A model generated the notes under the pieces. That model ran no database searches, had not been told where the DNA came from, and saw only the letters and a list, made by a program, of their open reading frames with translations. DNA of 10,128 nucleotides, taken from contig CAKUYM010000147.1 in the NCBI GenBank assembly GCA_934716785.1, positions 1 to 10,128 on the forward strand, in the 5' to 3' direction. Positions 1-6,263 of the stretch are shown in pieces. Every line of letters begins with the position of its first letter. The stretch's first letter is position 1. Source of the stretch: an uncultured Bacteroides sp. (GTDB lineage: Bacteria; Bacteroidota; Bacteroidia; Bacteroidales; Bacteroidaceae). The translations under genes and the position numbers were made by a program.

Positions 1-632
1 CCGTCGGTGAGCACTACATCTTCGCGACTTATAAAATTGTAGCTATGTGTTGTTTGGGTAATAAAGTCGCCGACTTCTTCATCATAGCTTTTTACCGTCG
101 TTTGCTTGTCCACTATGAGGCGATAGTAGTTATCCTCGTTGGGACGGTCCTTGATGTTGATTTTATATCGGAGATAATTCTGTATATAGCTGTATCGGCT
201 CAACGGAACGGTCAGTGTATCAATATCTATTATCTCATTGGGTCGTTGCGGAACGGTGACTTCCGCCCACGCATGATATTGCCCGTCATCGGTACGGGCA
301 TCGATGCGTACAATATCTCCGGGGCTAAACTTGCCAGTAATATTGAAGCGGCATTGCCTGTCTTCTTCCTGCTTGGGCGGCAACGGGCGCAACCTTTCCG
401 ATAATTCTCCGTTAATATACACTTCTACCGTAGCACCGGTGACGTGAGCGGCATTATTCCTTCCTGTGAGATTGAGGAAAAGAACATTGGTCAGACTGTC
501 AGCATTGATCAGTGCGTTCATCACCAGTTTGGGAGGATTGTCCTTGACGTTGAAAGGAAGTTCGTTTTCGCAGGATACTGCGGTCAGTAACGCGATTAGC
601 AGAATGAATGGGGTATATATACGATTTTTCAT
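1..632 (-). CDS. DUF4249 family outer-membrane lipoprotein, C-terminus beyond the window
   Basis: The open frame runs from an ATG at 632 to the left edge (210 codons) with no stop. The N-terminus has a lysine/arginine start, a hydrophobic stretch and a lipobox LTAVSC with the lipid-bearing cysteine at residue 21. Acidic residues follow closely (E22, E24), which partly fits the export signals that send Bacteroidota lipoproteins to the cell surface. The body is beta-rich (VTGATVEVYING, FSPGDIVRIDA) and reaches a VVLTDG segment, the pattern I know from DUF4249 proteins, which are usually encoded directly after a TonB-dependent receptor. Here it starts 7 nt after the receptor stop, so co-transcription and translational coupling are likely. 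By inference it is a surface accessory (ligand capture or lid) of that receptor; the substrate is unknown. Because the receptor gene is broken, this protein may lack its partner. The family call is fairly firm; the function is not. Confidence 0.85.
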   Translation of the reverse strand, partial: MKNRIYTPFILLIALLTAVSCENELPFNVKDNPPKLVMNALINADSLTNVLFLNLTGRNNAAHVTGATVEVYINGELSERLRPLPPKQEEDRQCRFNITGKFSPGDIVRIDARTDDGQYHAWAEVTVPQRPNEIIDIDTLTVPLSRYSYIQNYLRYKINIKDRPNEDNYYRLIVDKQTTVKSYDEEVGDFITQTTHSYNFISREDVVLTD

Positions 633-639
633 GATTGCT

Positions 640-1455
640 TTAAAATTTATATGTGTAGGTGAATGATGGAATTAAAGGAAGTATGGTATATTTCTTGATA
701 ACGAGCTTGTTGTAATCCTTCTTACTGGTGCCGCGATATACGAATGTCGGATTCATGGCATTATAAGCATTGTACAGGCTTATGTTCCAAGTGCGCATGC
801 CATGCTTGGTCTTTTTGTTGAAATTGATTCCTATATTTAGGCGGTGGCTGGCAGGCAACCGGTAGTTGTTGCGATGCTCCACATAAAACACTTCTCCGAC
901 CATCGGTGAGTCATCGGATTTAATCGGATAATAGTATCCGGTATTGAAGTACCCGCCCAAACCGCCATTGGGGCGAATGATAACCGTTTTCTCTTCGGGA
1001 ATCGTGCTGGTTCCTCCGGTATAAAACACCCAGGACGCACCGATATCTATGCGATCGCTGAATTTGTGGTTGACAGTCAGATTGATGTTATGACGACGGT
1101 CATACTTATATGGAAACCGTTCTCCGTTATTTATACCGCCCTTGGCAAACTTGCGGTCGCTTTTGGATAGTGTGTAAGACAGCCATCCGGTTGTTTTCCC
1201 GAGTGTTTTTTGCATCATGAACTCAATGCCTGCCGAGCGTCCTTTGCCCATTTCCACTTTATTCTCCCATCCGGCGGAAGAACCTAAAAAGCTGACACCG
1301 TCTTTATACTCCAGTACATTGCGCATATCTTTATAGTATCCTTCCACCGAGAACTCCCAACCTTTGATGCCTGTATAGTATCCGCCCAATGCATATTGGT
1401 GCGAATGCATCGGCTTGATTTTTTTAGTGACGGGAACCCATAAGTCGGTTGGCAT
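640..1455 (-). CDS. C-terminal barrel fragment of the disrupted TonB-dependent receptor
   Basis: 271 residues from an ATG at 1455 that is the internal Met of MPTDLWVPVT, not a natural gene start. There is no signal peptide and no purine-rich ribosome-binding sequence close upstream. The content is typical late-barrel sequence: alternating aromatic strands (YALGGYYTG, WEFSVEGYYKDMRNVLEYKD, GWLSYTLSKSDRKF), the RHNINLTVNHKFSDRIDIGASWVFYTGG segment, and the last strand ending YTYKF. Without a signal peptide any product would stay in the cytoplasm, so this is best treated as the 3' part of the broken receptor gene. Its stop lies 7 nt before the DUF4249 start. Confidence 0.6.
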   Translation of the reverse strand: MPTDLWVPVTKKIKPMHSHQYALGGYYTGIKGWEFSVEGYYKDMRNVLEYKDGVSFLGSSAGWENKVEMGKGRSAGIEFMMQKTLGKTTGWLSYTLSKSDRKFAKGGINNGERFPYKYDRRHNINLTVNHKFSDRIDIGASWVFYTGGTSTIPEEKTVIIRPNGGLGGYFNTGYYYPIKSDDSPMVGEVFYVEHRNNYRLPASHRLNIGINFNKKTKHGMRTWNISLYNAYNAMNPTFVYRGTSKKDYNKLVIKKYTILPLIPSFTYTYKF

Positions 1456-3305
1456 GGCGATTGGCTCATTTGTGTATAAGAGCTTTTCAAAGCTATGCTT
1501 TTACTCAACTGATAGCGTGCGGAGATACGTGGCTGCAAGGAAAAGTAGCTCTGTTTTTGTACATGAAACAAGGAGAAGTGCAGTCCGAGATTCATACGCA
1601 GGCGGTTGCTTACTCTTATGTTGTCTTCTATATAAGTCGATATTTCGTGAGCGTAAATCCTGCTGTTGGCTATACTGTTGTAGGTGGTGTCACGGTCTGT
1701 TGTATCATCCGTTTTATCCGAAATCTTAGAGGTCATCACCTCCGGACGGAAACGGTGGTAAATATATCCTGTTCCAAATTTGACATGATGTGTCGGAGCC
1801 GGATTGTAATCAAAATCTATCTGATAACTCCAGTCGTTGATGCCCGAACGGTAATCGGCAGAATATCGGTTGACAATTGCCGCTCCTGTATTGGTCGAAT
1901 ACTGATTGTTGGTATAAGTATTGATATCAAACAAATAGTTATTATAAGAAACCGTTGTATTGCTAAACAGGCGGTTGTTGAATATGTAATTCCATCTGGC
2001 AGAAACGATCGTGTTCCCCCAGTCCATATTGCTCCCGTTCTCGTTGTCGGTATTCTCGTCAAAATGGGTCGCAAAATGGTCTTTCCCATTGTAGACGTTC
2101 AGATACAAACGACTGCGGTCGGAAAACTTGTGATTGATTTTGGCATTGATATCGTAGAAATAATAACTGTATTTTTCGTCATCAGCCATAAATGGTTTGG
2201 CGAGCAAATCAAGGTATGAACGCCGTGCAGAGATATTGAAGGATGTTTTTCCTTTCACAATCGGACCCTCCAGGTTGAATTTGCTGGTCAATAATCCGAT
2301 GCTAAGCATGCCGTGGTATTTCTGCATGTCTCCATCATTGGAGCGAACATCGATCACCGAAGAAAGGCGACCGCCAAAGCGTGCCGGAAAAGAACTTTTG
2401 AATAGCGTGACTTTCTTGACTGCTTCGGGGGTAAAAACGGAGAAGAAGCCGAACATATGATCTACGTTATACACCGGAACTCCATCCAGTAAAATGAGGT
2501 TCTGGTCGGGGCTGCCGCCACGTATATACAATCCGGCAGAGCCGTCCACACCGGCTTGCACACCGGGTATGAGTTGGATGGCTTTCATTACATCGGCTTC
2601 TCCCAATATGCTTGGAGTACTTTTAATTTGTGTCATGGGGATTTCAACAGACCCCATCTGTGTGGCCATAGCTCCCGCTTCCACTCTGTCTGAGACGACA
2701 ACGACTTCCTGCAATTGCGTGTTTCCCCGCATGTGGATATTCATTGCCGTATCATTCGAGAGGGTGAACTGGCGCACCTCTGTAGCATAGCCCAAATAGG
2801 AAAAGCGCAGATTGGTTTCTCCTTCGGGCAAGGTGATGCTGTAAAAACCGTAAGGATTGGTGGTGGTACCTTGACGCTGATGACTCTCAAAGATATTGGC
2901 ACCAATCAACGTCTCGGAGGACGTTCCGTCAGTAACATATCCGCTGATAGTAAACTTGCGGCTTACGTTTTTAGGCTTTTCCTTTTTTTGCAGCAGGATG
3001 TGGCGACCGGAAAACCGGTAGCCGACCGCTTCATCCTTGAATGCCAAATCAAGTATCTCGTGCAGAGGCTTTTCTTTGACTTTCAGGTTGATTTTATGCT
3101 TGATACTGATTTCTTCGCTGTATATGAAAGAATAACCGGTTGAGTTTTCAATCCTCTTGGTGAATTCTTTCAATGTAGCGTTTCGTAGTGTCAGTGTAAG
3201 TCGGGCATTTGCATTTTGCGCATAGATCCGGATCGTGATAAAGAGCACCATGCCAATCAGAACGATTGTTCTGACAGGCAGGTGACCTTGGTGAATAGTT
3301 CTCAT
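1284..3305 (-). CDS. N-terminal fragment of the disrupted TonB-dependent receptor (signal peptide, STN, plug, part of barrel)
   Basis: Read literally, this frame gives 673 residues. Only the first 615 belong to the receptor. The last 58 or so (from SPCQPTYGF onward) are out-of-frame translation of the barrel's coding strand and are rich in Cys, Trp and Arg, unlike barrel sequence. The product would have signal peptide, STN domain, plug and roughly the first half or more of the barrel strands, but no C-terminal strand with terminal aromatic residue. By established knowledge of BAM-dependent assembly it should be assembled poorly and degraded. If its STN domain did reach the periplasm it could still touch the FecR partner, but that is speculation. 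Confidence 0.6.
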   Translation of the reverse strand: MRTIHQGHLPVRTIVLIGMVLFITIRIYAQNANARLTLTLRNATLKEFTKRIENSTGYSFIYSEEISIKHKINLKVKEKPLHEILDLAFKDEAVGYRFSGRHILLQKKEKPKNVSRKFTISGYVTDGTSSETLIGANIFESHQRQGTTTNPYGFYSITLPEGETNLRFSYLGYATEVRQFTLSNDTAMNIHMRGNTQLQEVVVVSDRVEAGAMATQMGSVEIPMTQIKSTPSILGEADVMKAIQLIPGVQAGVDGSAGLYIRGGSPDQNLILLDGVPVYNVDHMFGFFSVFTPEAVKKVTLFKSSFPARFGGRLSSVIDVRSNDGDMQKYHGMLSIGLLTSKFNLEGPIVKGKTSFNISARRSYLDLLAKPFMADDEKYSYYFYDINAKINHKFSDRSRLYLNVYNGKDHFATHFDENTDNENGSNMDWGNTIVSARWNYIFNNRLFSNTTVSYNNYLFDINTYTNNQYSTNTGAAIVNRYSADYRSGINDWSYQIDFDYNPAPTHHVKFGTGYIYHRFRPEVMTSKISDKTDDTTDRDTTYNSIANSRIYAHEISTYIEDNIRVSNRLRMNLGLHFSLFHVQKQSYFSLQPRISARYQLSKSIALKSSYTQMSQSPCQPTYGFPSLKKSSRCIRTNMHWADTIQASKVGSSRWKDTIKICAMYWSIKTVSAF

Positions 3306-4195
3306 TTTAAGTCTGGTTTTAAGTCTGGTTTAGTAATAATAATTTGTTTATCGTTTAGTGAATAGTCGAAATAACCGGCATTGTGTAATACCGACAGAAT
3401 TGTCTCCAAATCTTCTCCATTGCGGAACCGGGCTGTAATGTGATAGTTCTGCAACGCTGTATCTGGTATACGGATGCTTGTCCCGAATGAATTGGATAGT
3501 TTGCGGGCAATTTCCTGTAAAGGCAAATCATCGAATATAAATTCTTCATGTCGCCAAGAAATCTCATCTTGCGCATTTGCCAGGAGTTTGCTGGTGAGTT
3601 TTTGCTCTACCTTATTATATATGGCAATTTCATTGGGCTTTAATACTACGCGGGCAGAGTTGCTTTTATTGCTGACCGCCACCGAACCGCTTAGTAGTGT
3701 CGTTCTTATGTCCGGATTGGCGCGGTAAGCATCCACATTGAAATGAGTTCCCAATACTTGAACGTCTATCATCTCGGTCTGCACGATAAATGGATGTTCT
3801 TTGTCCTTGCTCACTTCAAAGTAGGCTTCTCCATTCAATTCCACCTTCCGATTGCCTGATGTGAACTTCTCCGGATAAGAAATCGAAGAATAATGGTTCA
3901 GGGTGACGGTGCTGCCATCAGGGAGATGGACAGTCTGTGTTTCTGCCAATGTAGAGATCGTCTTTATCGGGATTGGTTGCATGTATAAATAGACAGCCCA
4001 TGTTGACAGGCAGAGTAGAAGCGTTGCCGCTGCTGCCGAGAATGTACGTATCAAGGTCAGCCGCCGGGTATGGGATTTCAGTCTTTTCTCCAATTCCGGA
4101 TAGGTAGCTGCCGCAGAAAAACGCCCCCAAGGTGAGCGGGTGGAAGCAACAAGTCTGTTTAGTATTTCTTCTAATTCTCTATCGGTGCGTCTCAT
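3302..4195 (-). CDS. FecR-family anti-sigma factor (FecR domain plus DUF4974)
   Basis: 297 residues. The N-terminal cytoplasmic part (1-48) would bind the sigma factor. One membrane segment lies at about 49-72 (LIRTFSAAAATLLLCLSTWA). The FecR domain spans about 83-178, with VHLPDGSTVTLNHYSSISYP, the NGEAYFEV motif (121-128) and VLGTHFNVDAY. A C-terminal DUF4974 domain covers about 217-288 (FDDLPLQEIARKLSNSFGTSI) and ends in a beta strand, IIITKP. This is the standard Bacteroidota anti-sigma layout. Known role of the family: it spans the inner membrane, receives the signal from the STN domain of the outer-membrane receptor, and holds or releases the ECF sigma factor. The stop overlaps the receptor ATG by 4 nt (ATGA), so the two are translationally coupled. 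The last residues, KPDLKPDLK, come from a 12-bp tandem duplication. An A-rich purine stretch (AAAGAAAAAGG) precedes the start. Confidence 0.93.
   Translation of the reverse strand: MRRTDRELEEILNRLVASTRSPWGRFSAAATYPELEKRLKSHTRRLTLIRTFSAAAATLLLCLSTWAVYLYMQPIPIKTISTLAETQTVHLPDGSTVTLNHYSSISYPEKFTSGNRKVELNGEAYFEVSKDKEHPFIVQTEMIDVQVLGTHFNVDAYRANPDIRTTLLSGSVAVSNKSNSARVVLKPNEIAIYNKVEQKLTSKLLANAQDEISWRHEEFIFDDLPLQEIARKLSNSFGTSIRIPDTALQNYHITARFRNGEDLETILSVLHNAGYFDYSLNDKQIIITKPDLKPDLK
3305..3328. repeat. 12-bp tandem duplication at the fecR 3' end / receptor start
   Basis: The unit TTTTAAGTCTGG (plus strand) occurs twice head to tail, at 3305-3316 and 3317-3328. On the coding strand it produces the repeated KPDL at the FecR C-terminus and lies directly before the receptor start codon. 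A 12-bp unit keeps the reading frame, so copy-number change by slippage would lengthen or shorten the FecR tail by four residues without breaking the ATGA overlap. It is probably a neutral slippage event. Confidence 0.8.
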
Positions 4196-4315
4196 ACCTT
4201 TTTCTTTATAACTTTATCATTCATTATTTTCGCCTTTTTAGTGACTAATCGGCTTGTTTGCTGATAAAGACAGAAAGGAAATGGAAACTCCCTACACTCT
4301 TTGTGCGAATAAATG
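4196..4315. other. 120-nt gap between ECF sigma and fecR genes, no clear signal
   Basis: This gap is long for an operon whose other junctions are overlapping or under 30 nt. On the coding (minus) strand I find no TTTG / TAnnTTTG pair and no terminator-like hairpin. It contains GGAGTTTCC followed shortly by ATTTCC, and an AT-rich stretch before the fecR start. A promoter read by the neighbouring ECF sigma factor would be expected about here or upstream of the sigma gene, but I cannot identify one by eye. Confidence 0.3.
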
Positions 4316-4870
4316 TTAATCTAATTCAGCTCGGTTAATCATCTCTTTCAGGCGTGTTACTGCTTTCTGTAGTTGGGCGTCTACTGTATTTGTGCTGATA
4401 CCCAGCTCTTCCGCTACTTGTGCATAACTTTGTTTCTCTTCACGGATGCGGATGAATATTTCCCGGCAACGTTCGGGAAGCCGGTCGAGTGCTTTTACAT
4501 AGAGTGCAAACAGTTCTTCGCTGATTAGTGATTCTTCCGGAGAGTAACTTTGTTCCTGTGGCTCGGGCAGAAAGTCGGCATGGATAAATGTATGTCTGGA
4601 TTCTTTTTCCAAATAATTGAGTGATGCATTCTTGACCAAGACAAAGCAATAATCTTCGATGTTCTTCACATCAAGCAATGTGCTGCGCTGTTTCCAAAGT
4701 TTCAGAAACACATCGAGTACAATTTCCTGCGACCATTCTTCTTGCTTTACATAGTAGTAAGCGATGCGGAAAAGGCGGTCGTATGTCATGTTGTAAAAAT
4801 CCCGGAATGCAGTTTGCGAATCCTGCTCTTTCATTTGCCGTAATAGCTTCCTTACTTCTGATTCGGTCAT
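4316..4870 (-). CDS. ECF-type RNA polymerase sigma-70 factor (Bacteroidota FecI-like)
   Basis: 184 residues from the ATG at 4868-4870. Region 2 spans about 20-90 (AFRDFYNMTYDRLFRIAYYYVKQ, then VLDVFLKLWKQR, promoter -10 recognition and core binding). Region 4 spans about 122-178 (ALDRLPERCREIFI, then the helix-turn-helix YAQVAEELGISTNTVDAQLQKAV, -35 recognition). There is no region 1 or 3, as usual for ECF factors. The frame stays open to an ATG at 4918, but those 16 extra residues overlap hemW and do not resemble a sigma N-terminus, so I chose 4870, which leaves 25 nt after the hemW stop. It is likely held by the FecR protein encoded next and activates the receptor/DUF4249 genes. With the receptor disrupted, its natural inducing signal may no longer be relayed. 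Confidence 0.9.
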   Translation of the reverse strand: MTESEVRKLLRQMKEQDSQTAFRDFYNMTYDRLFRIAYYYVKQEEWSQEIVLDVFLKLWKQRSTLLDVKNIEDYCFVLVKNASLNYLEKESRHTFIHADFLPEPQEQSYSPEESLISEELFALYVKALDRLPERCREIFIRIREEKQSYAQVAEELGISTNTVDAQLQKAVTRLKEMINRAELD

Positions 4871-4895
4871 TGGCTTGCCATTCGTTTTGTTAATC

Positions 4896-6026
4896 CTAAT
4901 CCACCCAAAGCAAATCACTCATTATGCTGTCTGAAATGAAGATGCCCTCACGAGTCAGACGCAGGGCGCCATCGTGTATTTCCAGTTTCCCGTTTTCCAG
5001 ATAGGGCGCAGCCATCTTCCGGCAGTACTCCCATAGCTCATTGCCGAATGTCTGCTTCAGTTTCTCTATGGGCGCCCCCCATACGGTACGTATCGTAGTG
5101 ATGATAAATTCGTTGTAACGGGTGGTCTTGTCCAAGTATTCAATCTCGAAAGCACGTTGGTTTTCCTCTATACCTTTTATATATAGGTCGATGGATGAAA
5201 CATTCCATTCTCGTGTCGTGCCGTCGAAAGAGTGTGCCGATGGTCCGCAGCCCAAGTAAGGTATTCCTTTCCAGTACGAAGTATTATGGCGCGAGTATTT
5301 GCCGGGGCGACAGAAGTTGGAGATTTCATAATGTTCGAATCCTGCTTTTCGCAAGTGCTCTATCAGCAAAGTAAAGAACTCCAGACTGGAATCTTCGTCC
5401 ACCTCGGATATCTGATGTTGTTTTAGCATCTTATATATAGGTGTATCTTCCTCGTAAGTAAGATGATAAGCGGAGATATGCTCTACATCCAGTTCGATAG
5501 CTTGCTGGAGATCGTTTATCCATCGTTCTTTCGTTTCTCCCGGCAGTCCGTATATGAGGTCGATGCTGATGTTATGGAAACCGGCTTGTCGGCATCTGCT
5601 GACGGCTTCAATGGCTGTGCGGGCATTGTGGCGACGTCTCAGTAACTTAAGAGTGGCGTCATCAAAAGTCTGTATTCCCATGCTGAGGCGGTTGAACGGG
5701 AGAGAAGCCAACATTTGCAGGTATTCCTTTGATAGGTCATCAGGATTGGCTTCCAAGGTGATTTCCCGGCAATGAGTCAGTCCGTAGTGCGTCCGGATAG
5801 TGTCGAATATCAGTTCGAAGTCCTCTTTCCCCAGTTGTGACGGAGTGCCGCCACCGAAATAAACGGTTTCTATCTCTTCTCCTTTGAGATATTCCTTCCG
5901 CATTTCCAACTCCCTGCAGAGCGCCTGCACGTAACGTGATTTTAACTCATTGCGTGTGGTCGAGTAGAAATCGCAATAAATGCAACGGGTCTTACAAAAA
6001 GGAATGTGGAGATAAATACCTGCCAT
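4896..6026 (-). CDS. hemW: HemW-like radical SAM heme chaperone (formerly annotated as coproporphyrinogen III oxidase-like)
   Basis: 376 residues. The N-terminus YLHIPFCKTRCIYCDFYS carries the radical-SAM 4Fe-4S cysteines C11, C15 and C18 (CxxxCxxC). The SAM-binding glycine motif is YFGGGTPSQL (G58-G60). Further family segments are LEANPDDL, RLSMGIQTFDD, IDLIYGLPGET, HISAYHLTYEEDTP, ISNFCRPGKYSRHNTSYW and a C-terminal HemN_C winged-helix part with LRLTREGIFISDSIM. Known role: HemW binds heme and is thought to insert it into cytochromes; it is not the genuine coproporphyrinogen oxidase. That fits Bacteroides, which largely depend on imported heme. The frame is open to an ATG at 6107, but residues before MAGIYLHIP are not family-like and lie across the promoter at 6054-6087, so 6026 is the start. 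The ECF sigma gene follows 25 nt downstream and may share the transcript. Confidence 0.93.
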   Translation of the reverse strand: MAGIYLHIPFCKTRCIYCDFYSTTRNELKSRYVQALCRELEMRKEYLKGEEIETVYFGGGTPSQLGKEDFELIFDTIRTHYGLTHCREITLEANPDDLSKEYLQMLASLPFNRLSMGIQTFDDATLKLLRRRHNARTAIEAVSRCRQAGFHNISIDLIYGLPGETKERWINDLQQAIELDVEHISAYHLTYEEDTPIYKMLKQHQISEVDEDSSLEFFTLLIEHLRKAGFEHYEISNFCRPGKYSRHNTSYWKGIPYLGCGPSAHSFDGTTREWNVSSIDLYIKGIEENQRAFEIEYLDKTTRYNEFIITTIRTVWGAPIEKLKQTFGNELWEYCRKMAAPYLENGKLEIHDGALRLTREGIFISDSIMSDLLWVD

Positions 6027-6053
6027 AGCTATGTCGTTAGGGTTTTGCGGATG

Positions 6054-6087
6054 CAAAAATAAGACTATTATCGGATAGTATATCAAA
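6054..6087 (-). promoter_or_regulatory. Candidate hemW promoter, Bacteroides -33/-7 type
   Basis: On the minus strand TATTTTTG (6061-6054) matches the Bacteroides -7 consensus TAnnTTTG completely, and TTTG (6087-6084) stands 22 nt upstream as the -33 element. The usual spacer is about 19-21, so this is slightly long. Transcription would start near 6047, about 20 nt before the hemW ATG at 6026, which excludes the longer reading frame starting at 6107. Confidence 0.5.
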
Positions 6088-6133
6088 GATTTGTTTTCTC
6101 TTAACACAAAAATAGAAGCGACTAAATAGGGAT

Positions 6134-6160
6134 GTGTTACATAACATTGTTTAGTAACAC
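6134..6160. promoter_or_regulatory. 27-bp near-perfect palindrome, likely operator between hemW and the EF-G paralog gene
   Basis: The left half GTGTTACATAACA and the right half TGTTTAGTAACAC are inverted copies around a central T at 6147. They match at 11 of 13 positions, with the outer seven (GTGTTAC / GTAACAC) and the inner four (AACA / TGTT) perfect. There is no T-tract or coding context to make it a terminator. The size and symmetry fit a dimeric helix-turn-helix regulator. The centre is 117 nt upstream of the EF-G paralog ATG and 121 nt from the hemW ATG. Relative to a start near 6208 it would sit around -61, and relative to one near 6235 around -88, both usable positions for a CRP-type activator. 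In B. thetaiotaomicron the EF-G2 gene is known to be activated by the CRP-family regulator Cur, so a Cur site is a reasonable guess but not shown here. Confidence 0.6.
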
Positions 6161-6171
6161 TACCGCAAATG

Positions 6172-6228
6172 TTGTTTTTCCCCTAATAAATCCCTAATTT
6201 GCGCATCACAAAATTAATGGTATGTGAG
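6172..6228 (+). promoter_or_regulatory. fusA2: Candidate promoter region of the EF-G paralog gene (two alternatives)
   Basis: Two weak Bacteroides-type pairs share the same spacing. Alternative A is TTG (6172-6174), 19 nt, then CTAATTTG (6194-6201), keeping the TTTG of the -7 box. Alternative B is TTTG (6198-6201), 19 nt, then TATGTGAG (6221-6228), keeping TA, T and G of TAnnTTTG. Both -7 boxes match at 4 of 6 fixed positions. A weak core promoter would fit dependence on an activator. The stretch before the ATG is AT-rich with no Shine-Dalgarno sequence, normal for Bacteroides. Confidence 0.35.
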
Positions 6229-6236
6229 AAACATAC
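6220..6236. repeat. Inverted repeat GTATGT-N5-ACATAC in the EF-G paralog leader
   Basis: Perfect 6-bp arms (6220-6225 and 6231-6236) flank GAGAA, followed 3 nt later by the perfect 10-bp palindrome AGTAATTACT (6239-6248). It overlaps promoter alternative B, or lies in the 5' leader if alternative A is used. It could be a second operator half, a small hairpin in the leader, or chance in an AT-rich region. Confidence 0.4.
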
Positions 6237-6263
6237 TGAGTAATTACTAAAATCTTATATATT

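Larger units (their letters stand above)
640..3305 (-). pseudogene. TonB-dependent receptor with STN signalling domain, frame-disrupted
   Basis: Two frames together encode one outer-membrane transducer. In order they show a signal peptide (cleavage near A29/Q30), an STN domain (about residues 35-105) that would contact the FecR partner, a carboxypeptidase-regulatory-like beta-sandwich (about 119-193), the plug (about 198-325, with IRGGSPDQNLILLDGVPVYN and ARFGGRLSSVIDV), and a beta-barrel ending in TYTYKF with the terminal Phe used for barrel assembly. The frame breaks after Q615 (SYTQMSQ). Five bases, TCGCC (1456-1460), join that codon to ATG CCA ACC GAC in another frame (MPTDLWVPVTKKIKP). 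Related receptors carry about 11 residues (a YxHLLSN...-type stretch) between SQ and PTD, so about 28 bp appear deleted; any loss of 3n+1 nt explains the frame. The start at 3303-3305 overlaps the fecR stop as ATGA. No substrate can be assigned. A sequence or assembly error cannot be excluded. Confidence 0.85.

Noticed and set aside
45..404. 119-residue open frame on the plus strand
   Set aside because: It is the antisense shadow of the DUF4249 lipoprotein gene, which has a convincing lipobox and family motifs.
1456..1461. Programmed ribosomal frameshift in the receptor gene
   Set aside because: No slippery heptamer or downstream structure is visible at the junction, and a conserved segment appears missing, which frameshifting would not restore.
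1449..2219. 256-residue open frame on the plus strand
   Set aside because: It is antisense to the receptor gene, whose sequence is clearly family-like; the plus-strand translation has no recognisable domain and odd Cys/Ile/Val runs.
4871..4918. Longer ECF sigma N-terminus starting at 4918
   Set aside because: It overlaps the hemW 3' end and adds residues unlike sigma region 2 leaders; the start at 4870 is cleaner.
6027..6107. Longer HemW N-terminus starting at 6107
   Set aside because: The extra 27 residues do not resemble the family, and the best promoter (6054-6087) lies inside them.
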